Positions 1-5,764 of a DNA stretch of 7,527 nucleotides are shown in pieces. The translations under genes were made by a program, and so were the position numbers. Source of the DNA: Gemmatimonadota bacterium (GTDB lineage Bacteria > Gemmatimonadota > Gemmatimonadetes > Gemmatimonadales > GWC2-71-9); contig JAOUDR010000120.1 in NCBI GenBank assembly GCA_029859185.1, forward strand, positions 1 to 7,527, written 5' to 3'. The notes under the pieces were generated by a model. That model saw only the letters and a list, made by a program, of their open reading frames with translations. It did no database searches and was not told where the DNA came from. How positions within the stretch are numbered: position 1 is the stretch's first letter; every line of letters starts with the position of its first letter.

Positions 1-241
1 TCTGACGGAAGAACTCGCGGCCGCTGCGAGCCCACAGGGGCTCCGTCCCCCCACTCACCGAGACCGCCCAGCGGGCGCGTTCGGGAGTCTCGAAGGGGCG
101 CACGTACACCTCCTCCTGGCCGGATTCGTTGGAGGTATACGCGATCCATCGACCATTGGGGGAGACGATCGGGCTGAGCTCACGCTCGATGGTGTAGCGG
201 CCGGCAAGCGCCGTGGTCAGGCGGTCGATGACTTCGTTCAT
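1..241 (-). CDS. Kinase-less remnant: Ser/Thr kinase-type N-terminus joined to PD40/TolB-like propeller (3' end outside window)
   Basis: The frame is open from an ATG at 241-239 to the window edge (80 codons, no stop). Residues 1-22 begin MNEVIDRLTTALAGRYTIER and resemble the start of Gemmatimonadota-type Ser/Thr kinases, in which an 'A-x-R-Y-x-I-E-R-E-L' stretch leads straight into the Gly-rich loop. Here residue 23 onward is instead SPIVSPNGRWIAYTSNESG, then EEVYVRPFE and SGGTEPLWARSGREFF, which are hallmarks of PD40/WD40-like TolB propeller blades normally found at the C-terminus of those kinases. The Gly-rich loop, ATP-binding Lys, HRD, DFG and the transmembrane helix are all absent. The frame is kept across the junction, which looks like an internal deletion. 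No signal peptide and no clear Shine-Dalgarno sequence precede the ATG, so it may be a decaying pseudogene. A genuine short PD40 protein is the alternative. The domain assignments are recognition by eye. Confidence 0.65.
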   Translation of the reverse strand, partial: MNEVIDRLTTALAGRYTIERELSPIVSPNGRWIAYTSNESGQEEVYVRPFETPERARWAVSVSGGTEPLWARSGREFFRQ

Positions 242-345
242 GCGCTTCGCTGGGAAAGGACGGTGGTAGGATACGTACGGGCCGCTGTCGTAGCCAGGGC
301 TGTGGTGGAGGAGTGGGAGAAGTGGCAGGAGTGGAAGGGAGGAGG
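242..345 (-). terminator. Candidate Rho-dependent termination zone in the gap after the unknown gene
   Basis: This 104-base gap follows the TAA stop at 348-346. In the minus-strand transcript the first 45 bases (345 to 301) contain 27 C and only 1 G, a strong C-over-G excess in an otherwise balanced G+C-rich sequence. Such C-rich, G-poor, poorly structured RNA is the known character of Rho loading (rut) sites. No hairpin with a T-run is visible, so an intrinsic terminator is not supported. The remainder (300-242) shows no convincing -35/-10 pair for the open frame that starts at 241. The termination role is inferred from composition and position only. Confidence 0.35.
310..336. repeat. Three 9-bp degenerate tandem repeats (GGAGTGGGA-type)
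   Basis: On the plus strand the units are GGAGTGGGA (310-318), GAAGTGGCA (319-327) and GGAGTGGAA (328-336). A more diverged purine unit, GGGAGGAGG, follows at 337-345. The whole stretch is an almost pure polypurine/polypyrimidine tract between two genes. It could simply be low-complexity sequence, or the repeat structure may underlie the C-rich transcript described for this gap. Confidence 0.6.
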
Positions 346-1119
346 TTACTCCACCACGTAGTCGTACGCGACCTCGTGCCCCGCGATCCCGTTGTGCCGC
401 TCGAATCGTGCCCGCAGCGCCTCGAGGGTGGGGCTGCAGAGCTTGATGAACACGCCGCTGCTCACCGTGATGTGGAAGTAGAGCCGGTCGGTTCGGTGCC
501 ACGCCGGATGTTCGGGGCGGCGGGGGCCGCCGTAGAGTCCCGCGGTGGGAACGTACTCGTTGCCGACGTCGATTCGGGCGAGGAGTGTACTGTCTCGCGC
601 CACCTCCACGTGCTCCAGCGGTCCGCGCAGTCCCCACAGGTTGTGCCAGGTGCGGGTTACCGGTGTCGTGACCTCCCGCTCCGTGATGACCGAGACGCCG
701 ACACTGTAGTCCCGGTACCATTTCACCTTGAGATGCGGTTGGTCGAACTTCCGAGTGAGGTGCTCGCGCGTGGTGCGGAAGTCGCTCCCGGGCAGAGCGG
801 ACCGGAGCGCGTTCTCGATCTCCAGCTGGTAGGTCTTGGCCACCGCCTTGGTGGTCGCGACGGCGCCGTGATTCTCCAGCGCGGCGAGCTGGGATTCCAC
901 GGACGGGTACCGGTTGGCGATCACCTCGTCCATGCGCTCGTCGGGGATCCCGAGCGACCCCGCGATCTCGTAGGCCGTGGAGAGATCGGCCAGCGGATCA
1001 CCGCCCTGGATCGTCAGCTTCGACAGCGACGTCTCGTAGATGCCGCGCTGGTGGGTGACACCGGCGTCGGTGATCAGCTGCACGAGATCGTTGATCGGGA
1101 TCAGCTTGTTCTGTGGCAT
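346..1119 (-). CDS. Conserved-looking soluble protein of unknown function, coupled to the methyltransferase-HEAT gene
   Basis: This gene encodes 257 residues and I do not recognise the family. The ATG at 1119-1117 lies only 3 bases after the TGA of the upstream gene, so translation is probably coupled and the two proteins may work together. The sequence has no signal peptide, no membrane segment and no cysteine-rich motif; a single Cys is at residue 228. Residues 1-125 look mostly helical and end in a charged stretch (TTREHLTRKF, 116-125). Residues 130-225 look beta-rich, with short alternating strands around KVKWYRDYSVGVSVITERE and RLYFHITVSSGVFIKL, and an aromatic/Gly/Pro-rich loop at 186-210. 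Codon use matches the neighbours (G/C third positions), which supports a real gene. It is the last gene of its transcription unit before a C-rich gap. No enzymatic motif is visible, so function is left open. Confidence 0.8.
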   Translation of the reverse strand: MPQNKLIPINDLVQLITDAGVTHQRGIYETSLSKLTIQGGDPLADLSTAYEIAGSLGIPDERMDEVIANRYPSVESQLAALENHGAVATTKAVAKTYQLEIENALRSALPGSDFRTTREHLTRKFDQPHLKVKWYRDYSVGVSVITEREVTTPVTRTWHNLWGLRGPLEHVEVARDSTLLARIDVGNEYVPTAGLYGGPRRPEHPAWHRTDRLYFHITVSSGVFIKLCSPTLEALRARFERHNGIAGHEVAYDYVVE

Positions 1120-1122
1120 CCG

Positions 1123-2799
1123 TCACCGTCCCAGGCGCTTCAGCCCTTCACACGCGTACAGTCGTACCTCCCAGTCAGGGTCGGCGCAAGCCGCGAGCAG
1201 GTCGTCCCGCGCGAGCGGAGACCCGATCTTCACCAGGGCCGCCACCGTCGCGCGGCGCACCGCGGGCGTCGAGTCGGTGATTCCCTCGACGAGCAGGGGG
1301 ACGGCATCCGCCGATCCCAGGACTCCCAGTGATTCGATGGTGGAGATCCGGGTCCAGACGTTGGAATCCGCGAGCCACGGCACGACCCGAGGAACAACCC
1401 CGTCGGCGCCGAGGGTGGCGAGCGTCCGCAACGCCGTCGTGCGCACCCAGCCGACGGAATCGTTCAGCATGGGCATCAGCGGGTCGATGGTTGCCGTGGA
1501 GCCAATCGCCGAGAGGGCCCGGATCGCGTCCACGCGGACATCGGCGACCGAGTCCTCGAGGGCCGCGACGAGCGCGGGAATCGCCCGCTCCCGCGGGTTC
1601 TGTCGCAGGAACTCCGCCGCCACGCGCCGCACGCCGATGTCGTGGTGCCGCATCAGGTCGAGGAACCCGTCGATGGCCGGATCACCAAGGGTGGCCATCC
1701 GCTCCGCCACTGCGTACCGCGCCCGCCACCCGTCCGCATTCTGCAGTTCAACGGCCAACGCGCCAACGCGGGCTTCGGCCCTGGCCGACGGTCGCAGGAT
1801 CTCGCGAGCCCGGTCGCCGACGCGTCCGTAGAAGAAGGCGGATGCCGCCATGAGCGCGACGGCGTAGAGCGGGACGAGGACCGCCACTTCCCGTCGTCGG
1901 TCCGGCACGTCCTTCTTGAACAGGAGGGACGTCGGCCACGCGAACCCGCGAGCCAGCAGCCGCGGCACGGGAAAGAGGAACGGCGTGGCGCGCCGGTAGG
2001 CCTCGTACGCCTCGCCGTACCGCCGGCGCATGCCGACCTCCTCCAGCATGGCCACCGCCACGATGACAAGCGTCGAGACGAGCCAGGGCAGGCTCGCATC
2101 GATCCCCCACGAGCGTCTGGGATACTGTTGCCGGAGCAGCAGCAGATAGACGCCGTAGCTCCAGAGCATCCAGCCGAGGTACTGCGGATGACGTGAAAGG
2201 CGGTAGACCCAGAAATCGGCGACCGCCCGGCCGCGCGCGCGCGCTGCAAGCCAGGCGTACGTGCCGAGGAAGAAGATCAGTCCCCCCCCGCCCAGGCATG
2301 CGTACACGATCGGCCAATAGCCGTTGACCCCGAGCTGGCGGAGCAGCCAACGCAGGAGATCGTAGGGTGCCCGGACGATCAGTCCGAATTGCTGTACGTC
2401 GAACGAGAGATCGAGCACCGGGAGCCACAGCACGTTCAGCGCGCCCAGTCCGGACAGGAAGAACATGACGGCGGCAAACTGCGCGAAGACCGGAAGCATG
2501 AATCCCACCGCACCCGCCGCGGCGAGCCCCGTCCGGCGCGTGGCGAACCCGACGACGATCAGACCGATCAGGAGCGCGAAGCACACGTACCCGATCAGGC
2601 GCAGACGGTAGTGCGCGATGAACAACTCGGTCTTGAGCACGCTGACGGCGTCGACATGGGAGTCGATGTCCGGTGTCGCCATGCTGCGCTGCAGGTAATC
2701 GTCCACGAGATACGGAAGCTCGACGGTCGCAAACGTGAGACCGACGGTGAAGATGGCGGCGAGGAAGAGCAGGAGGGCGGTGCGTCGCGTGGGCGACAT
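1123..2799 (-). CDS. Integral-membrane ICMT/PEMT-like methyltransferase fused to C-terminal HEAT repeats
   Basis: The gene encodes 558 residues in two parts. Residues 1-325 are membrane-embedded, with hydrophobic segments near 8-26, 67-86, 91-117, 160-184, 207-223, 236-253 and 305-324. Within them, GRAVADFWVYRLSRHPQYLGW (residues 190-210, excerpted as RHPQYLGW at 203-210) and EEVGMRRRYGEAYEAYRR (253-270) followed by TPFLFP match the two-part signature of the isoprenylcysteine carboxyl methyltransferase/phospholipid methyltransferase fold: R-H-P-x-Y-x-G, then E-E and a YG-x-x-Y-x-x-Y block. This fold uses S-adenosylmethionine and methylates lipids or protein cysteines at the membrane. Residues 354-558 hold about seven HEAT-type repeats with a 30-31 residue period; their second helices start near 387, 417, 448, 479, 510 and 541. 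HEAT repeats normally bind proteins. The substrate is unknown. An ATG at 2799 is used, with only a weak GAG upstream. The fusion is unusual to me. The fold call is fairly sure, the activity is not. Confidence 0.82.
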   Translation of the reverse strand: MSPTRRTALLLFLAAIFTVGLTFATVELPYLVDDYLQRSMATPDIDSHVDAVSVLKTELFIAHYRLRLIGYVCFALLIGLIVVGFATRRTGLAAAGAVGFMLPVFAQFAAVMFFLSGLGALNVLWLPVLDLSFDVQQFGLIVRAPYDLLRWLLRQLGVNGYWPIVYACLGGGGLIFFLGTYAWLAARARGRAVADFWVYRLSRHPQYLGWMLWSYGVYLLLLRQQYPRRSWGIDASLPWLVSTLVIVAVAMLEEVGMRRRYGEAYEAYRRATPFLFPVPRLLARGFAWPTSLLFKKDVPDRRREVAVLVPLYAVALMAASAFFYGRVGDRAREILRPSARAEARVGALAVELQNADGWRARYAVAERMATLGDPAIDGFLDLMRHHDIGVRRVAAEFLRQNPRERAIPALVAALEDSVADVRVDAIRALSAIGSTATIDPLMPMLNDSVGWVRTTALRTLATLGADGVVPRVVPWLADSNVWTRISTIESLGVLGSADAVPLLVEGITDSTPAVRRATVAALVKIGSPLARDDLLAACADPDWEVRLYACEGLKRLGR

Positions 2800-2889
2800 G
2801 CTCGCAACTCAGCCACTCGGTGATGAAGTGGCCTTGAATTGGGCTTGAATTGGCGATGAAGGCTGACGGTGTGATCGGAATCGTACCCG
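2800..2889 (-). promoter_or_regulatory. Gap upstream of the methyltransferase-HEAT gene, probable promoter region
   Basis: This 90-base gap separates the histidine kinase stop from the ATG at 2799 and is more A+T-rich than its surroundings. It contains a direct repeat (2833-2853) and an inverted repeat (GCCACT at 2812-2817, AGTGGC at 2827-2832, 9-base loop). The inverted repeat would form a small hairpin in the 5' leader of the downstream gene. I could not identify a convincing -35/-10 pair. The spacing and the change in function between the neighbouring genes suggest a separate promoter here, but this is inference. Confidence 0.4.
2833..2853. repeat. Direct repeat CTTGAATTGG x2 with 11-bp period
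   Basis: CTTGAATTGG occurs at 2833-2842 and again, identical over all ten bases, at 2844-2853. The 11-bp period places both copies on one face of the helix. They lie 34 to 54 bases upstream of the ATG at 2799, where an activator or repressor of the methyltransferase-HEAT gene could bind. Confidence 0.6.
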
Positions 2890-4203
2890 TCACGCAACTC
2901 CGACCGGCTGTCGTCGGTCCCTGTCGGACACGGGCACGCGCAAGCGGGCCGTGCACCCGGTGCGGTCCGAGCGGTTCTCGACGACCAGACTCCCCCCATG
3001 GGCCTCGGCAATCTGGCGGCTCAGCACCAGCCCGATGCCCGATCCCCCCGGCTTGGTCGTGAAGAACGGGACGAACAGGTTCGACGGATCGGGCAGGCCG
3101 GGTCCACCATCGTCCACCCTGATCTCGAGCGCGGACCGCTCGACCGACCACGTGATGGTGACATCGCCATCCGTCTCCTGCACCGCGTCTACCGCGTTCG
3201 CGATGACGTTGATGAGCAACTGCTCCACCTGGTCGCGATCCGCCCGGATCACCATCTTCGGTCCCTCGCGGACCGTCACGGGACGCCGGCGCTCGAGCCC
3301 CGCCACCCGTCGCACCAGATCCTCCACCCGCACGGGCGCAAACGACGGAGGCGGGAGCCGAGCGAGCCGGGCGTAGGACGCCATGAAGCGGCGCAACGAT
3401 TCGGAGCGGTCGGCGATGATGGCGAGTCCGCGCGCGAAGTCGTCGTCGGACCCGCCGGTCCCACCGGCCGCATGGTCCAGCACGCCGCGCAGGCTCTCCG
3501 CAATGGACTTGATCGGGGCCAGCGAGTTGTTGATCTCGTGGCTCAGAACCCGGACCAGCCGGCGCCACGCCTGCCGCTCTTCCTCGCGCAGCACGGCGCT
3601 CAGGTCGTTGATCACCAGGAGATCGTGGGGACGGCCTCCCTGCCGGAACTGCCGGCGCCGGATCTCCCACCGGCCGGCCTTGCCGGGGAAGACCACCTCC
3701 TCGATCCGCTCGCTTGGGCCCGCGAGATACGCGGCAAGGCCGAGATCGTCGGCGGCCGAGCCGACCAGGGCGTCGGACGGCCGACCGAGCAGGGCCTCGC
3801 CGGCGCGATTGACCAGCTGCAGCGCGCCGGCGCCGTCGAACGCGAAGATGGCCGCGTGGATCTCGGCAATCACCCGGCGCAGTAACGCCTCGGCCTCCAC
3901 CGAGTCGAGCCGGCGCGCGCGCAGCGTCTCGGTGAGCCGGTTGACCTCCCAGTACGCCAAGCCGAGCGCGTCGTCGGGCCGCGCGCCGCGCGCACGGGTG
4001 GAGTAGTCCGCTTCGCCCAGGGCCGCGAGCAGATTCGACAGCGTCTGCAAGGGGCGGACGACGCGCTCCTGCACCGCGAACGCGCCGATGAGCCAGGTGC
4101 CCGCGATCAGGCCCGCCACGGTCCACTGCGTCCGGGCGGTAAAGTCGCCGGTGAACAGCAGGAGCAGCCCCAGCGCCACGGCGGGGAGACCGGTGGCGAG
4201 CAC
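2890..4203 (-). CDS. NtrY-like membrane histidine kinase (HAMP-like linker, PAS, HisKA, HATPase)
   Basis: With the GTG start at 4203-4201 the protein has 437 residues. It is a sensor kinase that would phosphorylate the adjacent response regulator. Two hydrophobic segments (4-18 and 28-44) are separated by only about nine residues, so there is no real periplasmic sensor domain. A HAMP-like linker (about 45-95) and a PAS-like domain (about 110-200) follow. The H-box is VLSHEINNSLAPIKS with His222. The ATPase domain shows the N-box NVIANAVDAV (332-341), G1 DDGGPG (364-369), the F-box FVPFFTTK and G2 GSGIGL (387-392). These are features of the NtrY/NtrB-type class that pairs with NtrC regulators. 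The GTG start truncates the first membrane helix. The frame is open upstream, and a CTG at 4233-4231 overlapping the regulator's TGA would add MTYERRILVG and restore a full helix, so the true start may be 4233. Function is confident, start is not. Confidence 0.93.
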   Translation of the reverse strand: MLATGLPAVALGLLLLFTGDFTARTQWTVAGLIAGTWLIGAFAVQERVVRPLQTLSNLLAALGEADYSTRARGARPDDALGLAYWEVNRLTETLRARRLDSVEAEALLRRVIAEIHAAIFAFDGAGALQLVNRAGEALLGRPSDALVGSAADDLGLAAYLAGPSERIEEVVFPGKAGRWEIRRRQFRQGGRPHDLLVINDLSAVLREEERQAWRRLVRVLSHEINNSLAPIKSIAESLRGVLDHAAGGTGGSDDDFARGLAIIADRSESLRRFMASYARLARLPPPSFAPVRVEDLVRRVAGLERRRPVTVREGPKMVIRADRDQVEQLLINVIANAVDAVQETDGDVTITWSVERSALEIRVDDGGPGLPDPSNLFVPFFTTKPGGSGIGLVLSRQIAEAHGGSLVVENRSDRTGCTARLRVPVSDRDRRQPVGVA

Positions 4204-4229
4204 GCCAACCAGGATGCGCCGTTCGTAGG

Positions 4230-5585
4230 TCAGTGGTCGAGCTTCTCGAGACGGCGGTAGAGCGCCGACCGGCTCAGGCCCAGTGCCCGGGCGGCGTCGG
4301 TCACGTTTCCTTCCGCCCGGTCCAGCGCCCGCCGAATCAGGTAGGCCTCGACGTCGTCGAGGGTCATCGCGTCGAGCCGCACGGCGTCATCCGCGACGTT
4401 CGGGGCCAGGCCAAGGTCCACCGGGCGAACCGCGGGTCCTTCCGCCAGGAGCGTGGCACGCTCGACGGCGTGGTCCAGCTCCCGGATGTTGCCCGGCCAC
4501 GGGTGACGCAGCAACGCCTCCATCGCATCGGCCGCGAAGCGGTCCGTCGTCTTCTGGTAGCGGGTCGCATGGCGCTGCAGGAAGTGCATGGCGAGGGCGG
4601 GGATGTCTTCCAACCGCTCCCGGAGCGGCGGCAGGCGAATCTCGACGGTGTTGAGTCGGAACAGGAGATCTTCGCGGAAGCGGCCGGCCCGCACTTCGGC
4701 GCCGACATCGGCATTGGTGGCCGACAGGAGCCGCACGTCCACGCGCCGCGTCTTGGACGATCCCACCCGCTCGAGCTCACCCGTTTGCAGCACCCGCAAC
4801 AACTTGGCCTGCTGCGTGAGCGTCATGTTGGCGATTTCGTCGAGGAACAGCGTGCCGCGGTCGGCCAGCTCGAACCGGCCCACCCGATCGGTCTTGGCGT
4901 CGGTGAACGCGCCCTTCACGTGTCCGAACAACTCGCTCTCGAACACGCCGTCGGACAGACCGCCGACATTCACGGTGACGATCGGCTGCGCGTTGCGGTG
5001 CGACTCCGCGTGCAGCCACTGGGCCACGACGTCCTTGCCCGTGCCATGCTCGCCCGAGATCAGCACCGGCGCGTCCGAGGCGGCAACGCGGTGCAGCATC
5101 TGGAGCACCGGTTGCATGGCTTTCGCAGTCGCGATGAGCGTCGGGCGGTCGCCGGCACGCAGCGCCGCGTTCTCGCTCTCGAGCCGCACCGTCGAACGCA
5201 GGGCGGCGCCGAGCGCGACCTGGGTGCGCAGCGTGGCGAGCAGCCGCGCGTTGTCCCACGGCTTCTCGATGAAGTCGCGCGCGCCGCGGCGCATGGCCTC
5301 GACCGCGTTGTCCACGGTTCCCCACGCCGTCATGACGACCACTGGAAGCGTGTGGTCAATGGTCTGGAGCCGCGCGAGCAGATCGAGACCCTCGGCGGCC
5401 GAGGTCGTATCGCGCTGGTAGTTGAGGTCCAGCAGGACCGCGTCGAACTCGTCCCGTTCCACGGCGGCAAGCACGCCCGCGGCGGACGTGGCCGTGGTGA
5501 TCTCGAACCCTTCTCCCTTGAGCAGGAGCCGCAGAGCCTCGAGCACGTCCTGCTGGTCGTCGGCGACGAGTATGCGTGGCGACAT
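4230..5585 (-). CDS. NtrC-family sigma-54-type response regulator (REC, AAA+, Fis HTH), GAFTDA variant
   Basis: The protein has 451 residues and is the output partner of the adjacent histidine kinase. The receiver domain (1-120) has the acidic pair D9/D10, phospho-acceptor D53, T86 and K108, and carries a short extra loop after D53 (NYQRDTTSAAEG). The AAA+ domain (about 148-385) has Walker A GEHGTGKD (178-185), Walker B LFLDEI (246-251), sensor I SATNAD (288-293) and arginine-finger region GRFREDLLFRLN (301-312). The loop that contacts sigma-54 reads GAFTDA (225-230) instead of the classical GAFTGA. The C-terminal Fis-type helix-turn-helix is at 427-446 (NVTDAARALGLSRSALYRRL). Family knowledge says such proteins bind upstream sites and activate RpoN promoters. 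The D variant leaves open whether it activates or represses. The ATG at 5585 has no clear Shine-Dalgarno sequence. Likely targets are the neighbouring transporter genes, by inference from position. Confidence 0.95.
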   Translation of the reverse strand: MSPRILVADDQQDVLEALRLLLKGEGFEITTATSAAGVLAAVERDEFDAVLLDLNYQRDTTSAAEGLDLLARLQTIDHTLPVVVMTAWGTVDNAVEAMRRGARDFIEKPWDNARLLATLRTQVALGAALRSTVRLESENAALRAGDRPTLIATAKAMQPVLQMLHRVAASDAPVLISGEHGTGKDVVAQWLHAESHRNAQPIVTVNVGGLSDGVFESELFGHVKGAFTDAKTDRVGRFELADRGTLFLDEIANMTLTQQAKLLRVLQTGELERVGSSKTRRVDVRLLSATNADVGAEVRAGRFREDLLFRLNTVEIRLPPLRERLEDIPALAMHFLQRHATRYQKTTDRFAADAMEALLRHPWPGNIRELDHAVERATLLAEGPAVRPVDLGLAPNVADDAVRLDAMTLDDVEAYLIRRALDRAEGNVTDAARALGLSRSALYRRLEKLDH

Positions 5586-5654
5586 GGGCGGTTGCCGTAT
5601 CGGAGCGTTGGTGAAGCCGTGGGTGATCTTGAAACGAATCTACCCCGCGTCGGG

Positions 5655-5670
5655 CGCGAGTGAACTCGCG
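5655..5670. repeat. Perfect palindrome CGCGAGTGAACTCGCG-type, 7-bp arms
   Basis: Arms CGCGAGT (5655-5661) and ACTCGCG (5664-5670) are exact reverse complements around a 2-base centre. As RNA it could form a 6-bp stem with a 4-base loop. The tight centre is also typical of a dimeric regulator site. It sits 70 to 85 bases upstream of the response regulator ATG. Confidence 0.6.
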
Positions 5671-5681
5671 GCTCGGCCTCA

Positions 5682-5695
5682 GCCCGTAAACGGGC
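5682..5695. repeat. Perfect palindrome GCCCGTAAACGGGC, 6-bp arms
   Basis: Arms GCCCGT (5682-5687) and ACGGGC (5690-5695) flank AA. It is 27 bases from the neighbouring palindrome (centre to centre about 26), but the arm sequences differ, so the two are not copies of one operator. No T-run follows in the minus-strand direction. Confidence 0.55.
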
Positions 5696-5764
5696 CCTGG
5701 AGTCCCATGGTGCGGACTGTTGCCGTCGCCGGCGTGTGGTGCGGGCCGGTCGATTGAAGCTGCA

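Larger units (their letters stand above)
5586..5764 (-). promoter_or_regulatory. Gap between transporter and two-component genes, with two palindromes
   Basis: This 179-base gap lies between the ATPase stop and the response regulator ATG. It contains two perfect palindromes (5655-5670 and 5682-5695) but no T-run after either one in the minus-strand direction, so they do not look like intrinsic terminators. I saw no -24/-12 (TGGCAC-N5-TTGC) element on the minus strand and only a very weak -10 like TAGATT around 5637-5642. The region probably carries the promoter and operators of the two-component genes. This is inferred from position and the palindromes. Confidence 0.4.

Noticed and set aside
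313..1332. A 339-codon plus-strand open frame opposite the unknown gene
   Set aside because: The minus-strand frame has balanced amino-acid composition and a coupled start. The plus frame is Arg/Val-rich without motifs and crosses into the next gene.
2864..2892. Inverted repeat TGACGG/CCGTCA overlapping the histidine kinase stop, considered as a terminator
   Set aside because: The stem is only 6 bp with a 17-base loop, includes the stop codon and has no T-run, so it is not a convincing intrinsic terminator.
1748..4126. A 792-codon open frame on the minus strand spanning the histidine kinase and the methyltransferase gene
   Set aside because: It is out of frame with two well-supported genes and its translation is Arg/Gly/Ala/Pro-rich with no motif, as expected for a shadow frame in G+C-rich DNA.
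4233..5663. A 476-codon plus-strand open frame opposite the response regulator
   Set aside because: It mirrors the regulator codon by codon, a usual antisense effect of G/C third positions. No family motif or membrane pattern is seen.
5698..5716. A plus-strand TGG...TGC sequence considered as a sigma-54 -24/-12 promoter
   Set aside because: The spacing is one base too long and it points away from every gene in the window.
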